This document shows positions 24,901 to 36,680 of a stretch of 64,000 nt of DNA, piece by piece. This stretch comes from Cryoendolithus antarcticus. Taxonomy: Eukaryota > Ascomycota > Dothideomycetes > Cladosporiales > Cladosporiaceae. Each line of letters starts with the position of its first letter. The first letter of the stretch is position 1. The DNA lies in the NCBI GenBank assembly GCA_002077065.1, contig NAJO01000002.1, positions 992,001 through 1,056,000 of the forward strand. Reading direction: 5' to 3'. The notes under the pieces were generated by a model. The model was not told the DNA's origin. It made no database searches and saw only the letters and a list, made by a program, of their open reading frames with translations. The position numbers and the translations under genes were made by a program.

Positions 24901-25694
24901 GGTGGCAAGCGTGTTGCAGAGCGCGTCGAGCGACTGTGGAGCGAATGGCGACGTAAGAACCGAGTACTCAGCAGGAAGTTGATGGACACACATACTAGGG
25001 TATGGTACGCGAGAGAAGTAACGAACGAGAGTGATTATCGCGACGAGAAGCACAGAGCTTTAGTCAGAATATCTTACACCGTCCTAAACCGTATATGGCT
25101 GGCCTGTTATTGAGACTTGGACTCCACAGTGTGTACTGCGTGGGGGCTACGGCTGTTGTGGAATGTCTATATGTACTGTTATCGTAGTGAATCATCATGA
25201 AAACTTTCGATTGCAGCACATCCCGACAGCACTTCCAGCTGCTGCGCGCAGAATTGCTGAACAACGATCCATCGATAGCTGCATCGTCATTGTCTGTTGG
25301 TGAGCTTTCCTTCCATCTGCAGTGGCGACACGACAGAACGTCGATGCTACTTACAGGGCAGTTAACAGTTTGACTCGCAGCATCTTCCACACCATCAATC
25401 GATATACTGTACGCAATTGCAGCCATGAGACATTTGCTGACGCGTTCAATGGCGCAAGCTCGAGGTACAGTATCCAGCATGAGCCGGTGCTCGACTCCCA
25501 TGATGCCAATGTATCACGGCTTCGCCAATGTCATGCTACACCATGCCAGCATGACACAGCGTAGCCGCGATGCAGAAGCTAGGATGTCGGGCTGAGATCA
25601 TACGGCCTTGAACTTGCTCTGGACAATGCCAGCGAAAGGATCATGCTTTTCCCTTCTCTCACTGTTGGCCGCATACTGACTATTACAGGCACTG
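24901..25694. other. Divergent intergenic region
   Basis: 794 bp between the TENA-like gene (minus) and the purine-cytosine permease (plus), containing both promoters. The frame upstream of 24900 stays open to 25053 but starts without ATG, and I do not treat it as coding. Confidence 0.5.
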
Positions 25695-27284
25695 ATGGCC
25701 GCCGATGGAAGAAACTGGGGCGTCGAGAGGGCTGAGGTCAACGTTGACGGCTTCGATCATGACAGTAAACGGCAGAGAGAAGCAGCTTTACACCCCGCGA
25801 CGATCTCGCATACGACCGATATAGAGCGTGCAACAAGCCGCGGCATCTGGCAGTCCCTTCGGTCTACCTTTCATCGATACAATTTGGAGACTCGCGGGAT
25901 CGAGCGAGTACTGCCCGAAGAGAGACACAATCTGAAGAAGTTGGGTTTCGTGCAGATTGGGCTGCTATGGTTTGGTGTCAATCTAGCGGCTAACAACATC
26001 ACCCTGGGCATGCTCGGGCCAACGATCTTCTACCTCAGCTTCCTCGACGCAAGCCTCTGTGCGATCTTTGGCATGCTCGTCGGATGTTTGCCTGTAGCTT
26101 ACGTCGCCACATTTGGTCCGCGATCAGGACTGAGAAGTATGATACTGGCTCGTTTCAGCTTCGGATGGTACCCAGCGAAGATCTTGGTCATTCTCAATAT
26201 CGTGGTGCTGCTGGGGTACAGTCTGCTTGATTGTGTGATAGCCGGGCAGATCATGAGTGCGGTCAGTCCGAACGGTAGGCTGTCAGTCATTGTGGGTATT
26301 GTGATCACCGCGGTCATCTCATGGCTCATCACGACATTCGGCTATGGAGCCTTCCACATGTACGAGCGCTATGCATGGCTGCCGCAACTGATTGTCATCT
26401 CGATTCTGGCCGGCGTCGCTGGGCCTCACTTCGACCTCTACTCCAATCCATCTGTCGGCGAAACAAGTGCGACGGTCATTGGAAGCCGCATCAGCTTCTT
26501 CAGTCTGAATCTTGCAGCTGCAGTCACATACAGTGGGGGCGCAGCTGACCTATTTGTATACTACCCGGAAGAGTCACCACGCTGGAAGGTCTTTGCAACT
26601 ACAATGATCGGGCTCGCACTCAGCTTCGCCTTTGCACTACTTGTTGGGATTGGCCTAGGCTCAGGTGTAGCTGCCAACACAACATGGAGCGAAGCATACA
26701 GTGTCTCGCAAGGCGCTCTGATTGTACAGGGACTTTCGCCAGTTGGAACGTTCGGCAGCTTCTGCAGCATTATCATCGCCCTAGGTTTGGTCTCCAACAT
26801 GGTGCTGCCGATCTACGCCGCTGGCATCGACTTTCAAGCGCTCAACAGCTACTTTGCGAAGGTTCCCAGAGTCGTCTGGAACGCTATATCCTGCATCATC
26901 TTCACAGTCTGCGCGATCGCCGGTCGTGCACATCTCGCTGCCATCTTTACGAACTTCTTAGCGTTGATGGGCTACTGGGTGGTGATCTGGATCGCCATCA
27001 TGTTGGAAGAGCATCTGATATTCCGCAAGTTCATGAGTTCGGGGTGGAATTGGGACGCATGGAATGATCGCAAGTTGCTGCCTGTGGGCTACGCTGCTTT
27101 CGTCGCGTTTCTGGTCGGTTGGGCTGGTGCGATTATAAGCATGGCACAGGTGTGGTATATTGGACCTTTGGCAGCGCGGATTGGGGACTATGGAGCTGAT
27201 CTTGGTAATTTTGTAGCCTTTGCGTGGGCTGGGCTGGTGTATCCGCCACTGAGATGGCTGGAGGTGAGACACTCCGAACGATGA
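25695..27284 (+). CDS. NCS1 purine-cytosine permease (Fcy2-like)
   Basis: Plasma-membrane proton symporter of the NCS1 family, Fcy2 branch, importing purines and cytosine. Single exon, 529 aa, ATG at 25695. An N-terminal cytosolic segment of about 85 residues contains RGIERVLPEERHN, then about 12 transmembrane helices starting at KKLGFVQIGLLWFGVNLAAN. Diagnostic motifs are GPRSGLRSMILARFSFGWYP (helix 3 region), GGAADLFVYYPEESPRWKVF and the FTNFLALMGYW..IW stretch near residue 425. Helix spacing and length match fungal FcyB/Fcy21 proteins. The APRT gene of the same purine salvage route lies 15 kb away, too far to imply co-regulation. Identification to the Fcy2 branch is strong; exact substrates are not readable. 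Confidence 0.9.
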   Translation: MAADGRNWGVERAEVNVDGFDHDSKRQREAALHPATISHTTDIERATSRGIWQSLRSTFHRYNLETRGIERVLPEERHNLKKLGFVQIGLLWFGVNLAANNITLGMLGPTIFYLSFLDASLCAIFGMLVGCLPVAYVATFGPRSGLRSMILARFSFGWYPAKILVILNIVVLLGYSLLDCVIAGQIMSAVSPNGRLSVIVGIVITAVISWLITTFGYGAFHMYERYAWLPQLIVISILAGVAGPHFDLYSNPSVGETSATVIGSRISFFSLNLAAAVTYSGGAADLFVYYPEESPRWKVFATTMIGLALSFAFALLVGIGLGSGVAANTTWSEAYSVSQGALIVQGLSPVGTFGSFCSIIIALGLVSNMVLPIYAAGIDFQALNSYFAKVPRVVWNAISCIIFTVCAIAGRAHLAAIFTNFLALMGYWVVIWIAIMLEEHLIFRKFMSSGWNWDAWNDRKLLPVGYAAFVAFLVGWAGAIISMAQVWYIGPLAARIGDYGADLGNFVAFAWAGLVYPPLRWLEVRHSER

Positions 27285-28055
27285 AGCCATCCTGGATGTA
27301 CAGGCTGAGAGAGATCAAGTATCAGAGTCGACAGTCCGAACGGTGATACTGCTTGAGCACCAAGAGCCTTTCGAGATTGCGGTGTCTCTTCATCGCGTCT
27401 GTCCTCGTTTTGTCGCCGTGACTAAGATACTAGCAGCGTAAAGACATCAGAAGTGATGTGTCGCCAGGTTCACGTAGACGTTAGCGAAAACAGATGTGAG
27501 AGAACGTGCCAACCCCGATAATGTGTACGAACGAACATGAGACCAGACACGACTAATGCTGTGCCGTTGACTTAACATCCCCGTGACTCAAAGTAGTTTT
27601 CACGTCCACCTTATTGTCATCGTCGCTGTTCACAATCGGACTCCGCAACCTAGGTGGATCTCACTGCACCGCCACGTGAGATGGCCGTGCCTGACTCGAT
27701 CCCTGCAGCATGACCGTTCCACCCGTTCCCCGGTAGTACCGATCAGTAGTGCCACCGGCAGATCTAACGGTTGGACCCTCATACCATATAGTTCACTATC
27801 GCGTCTTGATTCTTTAACGATCGATAGTACCGTAATCGCAATGCCGAGCCATCGACGACTAAGCACTAAAACCGTTCTTTCCTCTTGAACAATGAGTAAG
27901 ATGCGTCGTAGGGACCTATGACATCAATCGGGTCGCTGCCTCAGTGTGGCTTGGCCAGGCAACACCGCACTAGCTCGTAGCCTCACTCACATCCAGATTG
28001 GTCAGTCATACTTGGTGGGTATATATGTACCGTCACTCTGCGCAGCTCTGCTACG
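27285..28055. other. Intergenic; TATA-like element near its end
   Basis: 771 bp. A TATATAT run at 28020-28026 lies about 30 bp before the AAA ATPase ATG; if used as a TATA box the leader would be extremely short, so its role is doubtful. Nothing else recognised. Confidence 0.4.
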
Positions 28056-30748
28056 ATGTCTGACGAGCACTTGTTCAGGCAAGTAGAGACCTTCGTAGAC
28101 CGCATCGCCCGCCTCACAAGGGAAGGTGGAGGTAAAGTGAAGTGGAAGTACCCCAAGCGCGGCCGCAAAATGCGTTCAGACTCCGACAGTGACGATGACC
28201 GCGCTACACCTGCCACCGACACCGCAAGCAACGATATCACGATGGCGATGGTGAAAGGCCCCCTCGTCGCCGTCAACAGCGCGGAGATCGGCATGACGGC
28301 AAACTCAAAGGTCCTCTACTCAGGGCCTGAAGATAAGAAAGGTCGCTTCCAGTGGAAGGATCAACCACCAAAGGACCTCGAGAAGCCTGCTGAAGGTGCT
28401 ACTTTGCCTCCATCCCTTTCATCAATCGGAGACTAATCATTCGTAGATGCCGAGTCCCTGAAGCATGCCATCCTCGTGCGCTACGTCAAGACCTTTGGGG
28501 ACCCTCGCCGCAATCTTCGACTTCACTCCGTCGTCGTTCAGAGCCCCCTACTTCGTGAGCTTCTTGGAGATGTGCTTAAAGGCTACCCTGGCCTCTCTAC
28601 TGAACTCACTCGCCTCGAGTTCTCCGGCCAATTTGAGCCACTCATCCATCGCTGGGAGCAGTTCACCGCCGCGATCGAGGACCTCAAGACTCAAGCAGCA
28701 GCTCTAGGGCCACCAGACAGCCCACAAGAAGAAGTCACTACCGACCTGGCTAAGCTAGCTGTGACGACCGACACCAGCATCGACGCAAATGGCACAGACG
28801 GTGAGATCGTGCAGGCAGCACCTGCTACAGCCGGGGTACGCCTCAAGCATGCGCTACTGCTCTACGATCTTCTCGCAACCGAACTGAAAGACACGATTGA
28901 GACCAGCAGTGACATGATCAAGAAAGGCCAAATCAGCTTCAACCTGATGTGGACCGCCTTCCAGCCAGGCAGCCTCGTGTACGCCAAGGTCATGCAGCGC
29001 GATCGCGTCTTCCGCCTCCAGTCATCGGCTTACGGGCACGATAACGCCGGCGACCCAGTCTTCTATCTGACCATGAAGTACGTCGATTTTGACGGAACTC
29101 GCCACGGCACGAAAAAGCAAATCATGTCCATCGCGTTCTTCGAAGGGACGAAACCATTCACGTCGCTATCTGCCCTTCCTCTTGCCTCGCACCCGCAGCA
29201 GCAAGTGATCAAAGACCGACTCACCGTCCGCGGTGCCAAGGTTGAGGCGTTGGCTGGCGTCCAGTATCGCGGATACGATGGTACCGGCTACTTCGTCAAT
29301 CAGAACAATGAGATTGAGTATGTCACGATTCGTGGCCGGGTGGTCATTGACGCCTTATCATGGAACAAATGGGTCCCGAACCAGGCAGTCTACTTGACCC
29401 CTCTGCATGCCAAAGAAAGTGTCATGGCCAACGGGTTCAACGCCACGGCAGGTGACGACGACGAGAATGACGAGTACGAGGAAGAGGACGATTATCAGGA
29501 GCTGGATGACGACATGAGCTTCGCGCCTCCCACGGAAGACCAAGAAGACAAGAAGCGCCCTGCGCTGAGCCCAGAGCAGCAGATGCTATGCACGCCAGTG
29601 GTGCGCGGCTACGCTTTGAAGGAGAAGCTGTGGGTGAATATGTTCGTGAATAATGCCAAGGATGTCACCTTCAATACGGCGGCATTCGAGAGTCTGGTCC
29701 TACCTGACGGTCAGAAGGACATGCTGCTGGGCTTCACCGCCATGCAAATGAGTGCTTACACGCAGTGGGACGATGTGGTGTCTGGGAAGGGTAAGGGAAT
29801 TTTGCTGTTGCTGAGTGGGCCTCCTGGTAAACTCACTATACCTTTCGATACATGAGTGCCATGACTAATACACTTGACAGGTGTCGGCAAGACCTTGACC
29901 GCTGAAAGCGTGGCAGAGGAGATGAAGGTGCCGCTCTACAGCGTCACGGCTGGCGATCTCGGGTGGGATAAAAATATAGAGAAGAAGCTCGTTGACATAT
30001 TCACCATGGTCACCCGCTGGAATGCAATATTGTTGCTGGACGAGGCTGATGTTTTCATGGAGGCCCGTAGTCTGGAAGCCATCGAGCGCAATAAGCTCGT
30101 GTCGATCTTCTTGCGTGTGCTGGAGTACTTCGAGGGTATTGCGTAAGTGTGGCCCGGAACGACTGACTCACTGCTGAAGATCACTGACCACGCTCCAGCT
30201 TTCTCACCACCAATCGCGTGCAGACCTTCGATCCCGCCTTCCAGAGTCGTATCCACATCAGCATCGACTACCCAGAGCTGAGTGCCGAATCCCGCAAGAC
30301 TGTCTGGAAGACCTTCCTCGCCTCGCACGATGTCGTGCAGGCGACCGCCCGCGACAAGCTGCCAGTCTTCACCCACGCCAAGCCATCGGACGATGCCAGC
30401 GACAGGGCCAATAGTGACTACGAGAAGGCGAAGGCGGACTATGACAAGGCGATCACGCTGCACCCGAAGCGCACGCTGCCGCACGAGCTTTCGGAGAAGG
30501 ACATCCACGCGCTCTCGTTGAAGGCGCTGAACGGGCGTCAGATCAAGAATTGTAAGATACTCAATGCCTGTGGTTTGATTTCAATCAGCTAACACGTCAA
30601 TGCAGTGCTCAAGACCGCCCAGCTTCACGCCATCTACAAGGGCGAGGCGCTGAGCAAGAAGCACATCGACCACTCGCTCGGCGTGACGCAGCACTTGCTG
30701 CAGAGCTCTCAGCAGACTGCTGGGACTCGCGCTAGTCTGTACGGTTGA
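28056..30748 (+). CDS. AAA+ ATPase with N-terminal DUF7025-like region
   Basis: Fungal AAA+ ATPase of unknown substrate, 825 aa. Five exons: 28056-28395, 28447-29826, 29881-30142, 30199-30551 and 30606-30748; introns are 51, 54, 56 and 54 nt. The N-terminal half (about residues 110-430) has the look of DUF7025, with KKGQISFNLMWTAFQPGSLV, VQYRGYDG..YFVNQNNEIE and IRGRVVIDALSWNKW. An acidic linker (EDDYQELDDD) follows. The ATPase module has Walker A GPPGVGKT split by intron 2, Walker B AILLLDEADVFM, sensor FLTTNR and an arginine-finger region FDPAFQSRIHISIDYP. The C-terminal lid carries LNGRQIKNLLKTAQLHAIYK. This architecture is abundant in filamentous ascomycetes and its role is mostly unstudied. 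The gene is convergent with the hypothetical gene at 31119-32126. Confidence 0.87.
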
Positions 30749-31118
30749 GGTGTACACATGACTTATGGTTTACGGCGTATGTATACTGCATTGGCAATGG
30801 CAGAGAATCAGGCAGCATAGCGAGGCGTTCGATAGATACCCTGGGTATAACATGCATGACACGGAGGGCGTACATTAGCTGCACGACAGGAAGTACAAGA
30901 AAGCACGCGAGGACTCGCTGTATCTATAAAAGCACCCATGCTCTCGTTGTGATCTTGATATGGTCGTGTCCACTGCACCGCGAATGCCATTCGGCGGACC
31001 CGAGCCCGGGAGAGACTGCACCGAATGCGGTACATATCTTGCGGGAAATCCTTCATTTACTTCCTGTGTTCATAGCGTCGTACCCGAAGACATCATACAT
31101 TCTCTCAAGCTCAACACA
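30749..31118. other. Convergent intergenic region
   Basis: 370 bp between the 3' ends of the AAA ATPase and the next minus-strand gene. No gene supported. Confidence 0.5.
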
Positions 31119-32126
31119 TCATACCTGCGTCAACTGCAAGTCCTCCTCGACGAAGCTCTCAAGCTGCGTGAGCGTGAACGACGACAATCGTGATCCCATG
31201 CCAGCCTCCGAGTGGCGCGCAGGCATTGGCAACGACACCGATCTCGACAGCATCTTCGCTTTGCCACGTTGTGGATCGGGTCTGCTTGTCCTCGAGGGCA
31301 GCGCAGGGAGAGGCATCATAGTTCTCGGCCGTTCGATGACTGCTTTGATCGGGCTACTTGCCAGTACAGTCGCGTCCAGGGCATCGAGATCCTCCTCCGT
31401 TAAGTCTATGGAGCCGAATGAAGTCGTGAGCGATGGCTGACGAGGTTCAGGTGCCTTGGGTGGTGAGGATTTGTCGACAGCCCTACTGATAACATCTGTG
31501 GCTTTCTGAGCGCACTGTGTTGGAATGTAGTCAGCCAGCAGCTCGTCATCCCATTCATCATCCAGGACCGAATCTTGTCTCTGTGCTTCATAGGGCGTAG
31601 CGATTGAGTGAGCTCCGTCCCCCCGAGTCATTTTCGGTGGTAGTCGCTCAGGCACAGCCTCCTGGTCCAGCTTCGCTGTGATAATTTCAGTGATTCTCAA
31701 ACCATGGTCTGAAACTCCAGGCTCTTCCACTCCCTCCATCAGATCCTCCTCGTCGGTCTCATCCCATACTTCCCCATCCATGCCTCCCCCTTCCAGCTCG
31801 CCGCCCTTTCCCTGTTCTACCTTCCGCTGATCCCCAAACCAAGCTCCCAAACAGCTCTGACTCCCCCTAAACCCAAACCGGTCCCTCGCCCTCTGTGTCG
31901 CCTTCGTCCCAACCCTGCTCCTCTCCTTCCTCTCCTCGCGTTCCAATTCGGCCCTCTTCTTCGCAGCCTCAACCTTGCGCTTCTCGCGTTCCTTGACACC
32001 CCAAGCCCGACGTTCCAGAAGTGCAGCGCGTTCGAGACGCTTCCTCTCGCGGTCTGACAGTACGTTGGTACAGGAGCGGGATTTGTACGCTGCCCGGGCG
32101 GCTTTGGTTGTGGTAGGCGCGGCCAT
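31119..32126 (-). CDS. Conserved-looking hypothetical protein, highly charged
   Basis: Intronless 335-residue protein from the ATG at 32126; the open frame continues upstream only with a non-ATG start. Residues about 1-95 are strongly basic and helical (LSDRERKRLERAALLERRAW, then KEREKRKVEAAKKRAELERE), probably a coiled coil. The middle is acidic (DETDEEDLMEGVEEPG). About residues 200-270 include DDEWDDELLADYIPTQCAQK and SFGSIDLTEEDLDALDA. The C-terminus ends SFTLTQLESFVEEDLQLTQV. Short acidic motifs of this kind look like interaction motifs of nuclear proteins, but I recognise no domain. No signal peptide or transmembrane helix. Confidence 0.6.
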   Translation of the reverse strand: MAAPTTTKAARAAYKSRSCTNVLSDRERKRLERAALLERRAWGVKEREKRKVEAAKKRAELEREERKERSRVGTKATQRARDRFGFRGSQSCLGAWFGDQRKVEQGKGGELEGGGMDGEVWDETDEEDLMEGVEEPGVSDHGLRITEIITAKLDQEAVPERLPPKMTRGDGAHSIATPYEAQRQDSVLDDEWDDELLADYIPTQCAQKATDVISRAVDKSSPPKAPEPRQPSLTTSFGSIDLTEEDLDALDATVLASSPIKAVIERPRTMMPLPALPSRTSRPDPQRGKAKMLSRSVSLPMPARHSEAGMGSRLSSFTLTQLESFVEEDLQLTQV

Positions 32127-32618
32127 TGGAGGATGTGCGGGTGCCAATATGGCTGTGTCGGCGGAAGAGATCACATGGCCGAGGATGATAGTGCTAACCT
32201 CTGACCTGAGACTTGAATTGTAAGAGTAGTTCGAGGGGTGAAGTAGTGGAATGATTGTTTACATCACTGTCGAGCTTTACATGTGAATTTGGAAGTCACA
32301 GCTCGGCATCTCGGACAACAGTGGACCGATGTGTACACGGTGATTGACAGAGGGAAGTGAGAGCGACGGATAGGGAAGTGAGAGCGACGGATAAGAAGGC
32401 ATTCATGCCACGGAACGATCTATATACACTACTAGGCCGTCTCTTCGTCAGTATCTTCCCGCAATCCCTGCTCTTCCATCATTCACAACGTGCCTTCAGC
32501 AATGCGAGTTTCCCAGTTACTCCCCTTCATCGCCATCGTCCCGTTTTCTCAAACGACTTCGATCGTTATCATATGCACCCCACAAAAGCTACTTCTCCAA
32601 TACCGAACTCGAGCCTCC
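32127..32618. other. Intergenic, contains a perfect tandem duplication
   Basis: 492 bp between two minus-strand genes. It should hold the promoter of the 31119-32126 gene and the 3' end of the Leu3-like gene. Apart from the tandem repeat at 32351-32392 nothing is recognised. Confidence 0.5.
32351..32392. repeat. Two perfect 21-bp tandem units
   Basis: Two adjacent identical 21-bp units (32351-32371 and 32372-32392), each beginning agggaagtga. They lie about 225 bp upstream of the ATG of the minus-strand hypothetical gene. This is a simple recent duplication, possibly of a promoter element. Confidence 0.8.
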
Positions 32619-35025
32619 CTAGAAACCAAGCCCGTCGGCGCCGCCAAAGTTGGTAAAGTTTAGATCCCCGTCCAGAGCCCAGCTCAGCGGATCAAAGACC
32701 GCATTGCTTCCATAACTCCCATCCCATGCCAGTGGGTCAACATCACCTACTGCCAGTCCGCCCTCTATGCCTAGTGTCGGATCGGTGGTCGCAGGGTTCG
32801 GGGTATTAGCTCCATGCGAATTGGTAGGGACATGCGTCGGGTTATCGACAGCCTGGTCCAGATGCTGAGTCCCAGTCTGACCAACTTGCTGACGCCATCG
32901 CCAGATTGCATCATATAGGACTGAGAGTGAAGATCGACAGCGGACCTTCAGCTGCAGACTATCGTCTGGTGAGTGTGCTGCATCAGTGGTGCTGAAGAGG
33001 CGTTGATCGCTCGCCCCGCTGGTGTGCCACAGCTGAGCCATGACTTCCGCCAAGCGTTGCGGGAGGTCGTTCGAACGCACACTGAGCTGACGAAGGGTGT
33101 TAACGCTACGTGAGAACAGTGTGCGACCGACAGGGACGTCCACGTGTGAGGCGAAGAACGAGTTGAGGAGTTTCAGTAAGGTCACAGCTGCTGCCAGGAC
33201 CATTTGCTCGACGTAGCGGGGTACGTAGAGGAGCGTCGTTGAGGGGAGGTCAACGATCGCTGTGAGCATGCTGGTGGCGGCGATATAGACATTGCGGAGG
33301 TCAGCGAGGTAGTTGGGCTGCGTGGGCTTGTCGAAGAAGGCAGAGAGCCGCAGGTGCAGTGAGGCGGCTTTGAGGTAGATCAGTTCGATCTCTATGTGAC
33401 TGTCAGTGATGATCGGTGATGATTTCGGTGGATCAAGACTCACGTGTTGCGCCGTTCGAAAGTAGAGTGATCTCAAGCTCACCTAGCTCGCGCGCATACA
33501 TATCGATCGACAGCCCCCGGTGAGCTTCGTCAACTTCAACGATATGGTCCCGCTGCATGGTGAAGATCGTGCGTGTGACAGTGTCGATGAACTTCTCGAC
33601 GCGACATCTCATATCGAGCTCGCGCTTCATGCGATCGAGGTGCAAGCCATAGGTGTACCATGCCCATCTCGACAAGGGCGGCTGCCCAAGCCCAGTAGCA
33701 ACGTTCTGCGAGACAATGTTGACTGTCGCCCAAGTGTTGAGTCGGTCGGTGATGTCTTCTTCACGCAAGTCAATCCGAAATCGACTGAAGTCTTGTGCGT
33801 GGCTGGGCCGGTGTAGACCGTACTGCATTGCGAGCTGGAACATGACGCCTGCAAGCATCATCGTCGACTCCTGGGATGTCGATGAGTTCGGCAGAGGCCA
33901 CGAGCATAGTAAAGCCAGCGCCTTGCACACGTGATAGGTCTGAGGCACTTGAGACAGTGTGGTCCACAGCATATCGTTGAGCGGACTCTGCAGCTCTACC
34001 AGCAAGCCGGGTCGCTGATCGAAGCGACGAGCTGCTGTTGCAACCATGGTCCAGTGGAGGAGTGGATGCAGATTGTAGTACGCATCGAGTCTCATGTCCT
34101 TGGTCATGAGATCCGGCGACACAACTGGGAGAAACGGGTGATAGCTAATGAAGTAGATCTCGAATAGCCGCTTCAGGTGCTCTTCGGAGATTGTGACATT
34201 GGACAGCGTCCTGATCGTTGTGCCAGGCGTGATGCTGGGCATTGAGGTTGGCGGAAGCTCCCGGAAGCCTTGACTGAGATCTAGCAGACTTCTTGACGCG
34301 GCAGCCTCGCTAGGTCCGAGGTATGGCGCGCCACTCATGCGTGCTGCAGGCACAGCTGCGCTGGAGGACCCAGAGTATGCACCATTGAAAGTTATGGCCG
34401 GCTTCTGCGCTGACACGAAGCCCATAGCTTCGTACTCGGACAGCTTCTGCCGGCAAGCCTCAAGCTCCCTCGCCATCTCCTCATGCTGCGCGCGCTTGCC
34501 GAGCCTCTTGAATTCACTATCAATCGAGCATTCGAGATTATGCTTAATACACCGATTGCAAGCCTTGAACTCGCCGGGCGGTCCAGCAACGACATTGCAT
34601 CTCAGCTTCTGCTGCCGGCAGTCATTGCATGCTCTTTTGACGCCTGGCTGATGTCTATTCCTGCCCGAGTTTGACAGCGATGGCGAGCCTAGCAAACTGT
34701 CATTCACAGCTTCATCGCCACCATCTACCATCGAGCTCCTCTTCCTCTTCCGCCCGTTCGAGTCCTCAATGCTTGACTCATGCCGTGATGATGTGGGCCG
34801 CTGCTGCTGATGCAAGCTGGGAGATCCATCATCCTGCGCTGGTGACTGCACCAGACTTGTCGATGTTGGCGTATGTACAGGTAGGCCATGCACATGCGGT
34901 GGGTCGAAGCTTGTGCCCGAATGCCATGACATTATGAGATGTGATGTTGTGGATGGTCCGATGTCGCGCTGCTGCGAAGTCGCTGAGTGATGAGGCCCGG
35001 CGTCGGGATGGAGGGGGAGAAACAT
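32619..35025 (-). CDS. Leu3/LeuB-like Zn2Cys6 transcription factor
   Basis: Nuclear zinc-cluster regulator resembling Leu3/LeuB, which controls branched-chain amino-acid genes in response to alpha-isopropylmalate. Two exons on minus, 35025-33444 and 33391-32619, with a 52-nt intron. The product is 784 aa from the ATG at 35025, or 753 aa from a second ATG at 34932 (MSWHSGTS), which I consider equally likely. The zinc cluster CNDCRQQKLRC followed by CNRCIKHNLEC (about residues 133-167, with a 12-residue central loop) is followed by EFKRLGKRAQHEEMARELEA, a linker and coiled coil typical of Leu3-type proteins. The fungal transcription-factor domain begins near residue 285 (LFEIYFISYHPFLPVVSPDL). 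The C-terminus is acidic and aromatic (NFTNFGGADGLGF), a plausible activation region. The intron interrupts the middle of the regulatory domain. Confidence 0.85.
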
Positions 35026-35771
35026 CAACAAGTTGTGAGGGGAGAATTGACCTCATGTCTTCGTATCATCAACATCGTGACTCACCCGTCAACACATCAC
35101 CACGGGCTGACATATCATGCGAGAAGATGCTTTATGTTGAGATGAACTGCCTGACTATGTTCATATATCCGATACACTGGGAGAGTATGCGATGCTTAAA
35201 TCCTCAAGGTCAAACCCATCCAAGGCACACAAGTCTCTCCATGCGGCGAGACTATCAGCCCTCACACGTCTACTTGAACGATCTACAGAGTGATAGGAAG
35301 TCACAGCGCAACGCGCGCACGCTGGAGCTCGGCGCAGGTCTTTGCCTGAGTATGCTCTGCTCACCCCATTTCCCCGGAACCACGTCCTTTCCAGGCTCGC
35401 GATCTGTACCGGTACTTGCTCTTTGGAGGAAGCGCAGATGCTTTCAGCTACTCGGGCTTTGAACGCAGGTGCAGAATGCCTTTAGTATGTCATAGGAGAG
35501 CAGCGTCTATCAATGAACATGAGCTCGTGGACTGTCCTACCGTAAGGGAGAGGCGCCTAGCAGTGATGAAGAGCGAGTGATGGCAAGGAGTAGTAAGTGC
35601 GTTCCTTCCTTGTCAAGTGAATCTCTCAGTACTCCCAGCATCGTGACTGGCAAAGCCATTGTCTTCGATAGCACACTTCCTTAACTCATAGCAAACACGT
35701 CGATCGTCCATATCAACAACGGCGACTACTCAACGACGATTCACGCATACAAATCACTAGCCTACATCACA
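35026..35771. other. Divergent intergenic region
   Basis: 746 bp between the Leu3-like regulator (minus) and the small Cys-rich gene (plus). It holds both promoters; small frames appear random. Confidence 0.5.
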
Positions 35772-36085
35772 ATGGCAAGCAAGACCCGTGAACGATTCGA
35801 TCGCGTCCGCAAGTTCTTCAGCTCGAGTATAGGTTGTGGTCAACCCACAACCTACAAAGGCAAGCCAACGACGTGTGGCGTTCCGTTGTTGTGCGATGAC
35901 TGCCTCGAAGTCATCAAGAACGATGTCCGCACGTGTCTGCAGAGAGTGAAAGACAAGAGGGAGTATAATTTGTCGTGGCGGGTGTACAAGCAGTAAGTCC
36001 ATCATTGAGTGACAACGAAGAGCACCAACAACCCATGGCTGACATTTGACAAAGGTCGAATTTGGTGTCAAGAGTACCTGAGTAA
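35772..36085 (+). CDS. Small Cys-rich protein with a CG-x-P...TCG...C-x2-C motif
   Basis: Predicted 83-aa protein of unknown function. Exon 1 is 35772-35992 and exon 2 is 36055-36085, with a 62-nt intron (gtaagt donor). The ATG at 35772 is preceded by acaa, a reasonable context. A basic N-terminus (MASKTRERFDRVRKFFSSS) leads to a cysteine core: IGCGQPTTYKGKPTTCG then PLLCDDCLEVIKND, with spacing suited to a small zinc ribbon (CG near residue 22, TCG near 35, CxxC near 41-44). A basic helix follows. The same core pattern appears in a damaged copy at 39792-40102, on the other side of the ankyrin gene. No signal peptide. An antisense frame of 197 codons covers this gene and is rejected. Confidence 0.55.
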
Positions 36086-36680
36086 AGAGGTTGATCGAAG
36101 AGGTAGCAAGACGATCGTCGCTCTGATGTACCAGAGAGTCACTCCTGCTTACACAGACTCGCCTGTGCCATTCTTTTCCGTACACAACGTCGTAATGAGG
36201 GTGCAGACGCCCCCATTGCTCCGATGGTGAAATGTACAATCGAGCTTCATAGTGGAAATGAATGGAGTCAAGGAAGGCATGGCGCATCCATCTTGAATCC
36301 TCCACCAGCAGCCGGGGGTCGAGTGCCAAGCCGCTAGGAGCCCCGTGCACCTCCCTGAACTTCGTACAATCTTCTCAGCTTCTCCCGATTCTCCGACTTT
36401 ATTCCTACCAGGAGACTGTGTCTATAGCAGACGTGCTCAGCGAGAGCTGTCTATCGTTCGGTGATGTCTCATGACCTCAAAGAAGCGTACAGATGTCGCG
36501 AGGGTTGGGGTTAGTCGGCGTGCGCTTGCAGGCGTCGGACAACACACCCATGTCTGGCTGAAGAGGCTGAGCTGTTCTGCGCCACGAGGTCCTGGCGATC
36601 TCCATACGATACCTTACAGAAGCTCACTTTCTTAAGTATTCCTCTTTCGTAGTCATCTCTTACGTGTCCGTCCTTTGGCT
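36086..36680. other. Intergenic, nothing recognised
   Basis: 595 bp between the small Cys-rich gene and the ankyrin gene, both on plus. No gene supported. Confidence 0.5.

Noticed and set aside
30745..31440. 231-codon plus-strand open frame
   Set aside because: It begins inside the stop region of the AAA ATPase and overlaps the 3' end of the minus-strand hypothetical gene; composition is rich in Ser, Arg, Cys and Thr and looks random.
33433..33482. Reading the Leu3-like gene as two separate proteins
   Set aside because: A 52-nt intron with a gtgagt donor and atag acceptor joins both halves in frame, and both halves belong to one regulator.
35757..36350. 197-codon minus-strand open frame
   Set aside because: It lies antisense to the small Cys-rich gene, which has a good intron, a good start and a related copy nearby; the antisense translation resembles nothing.
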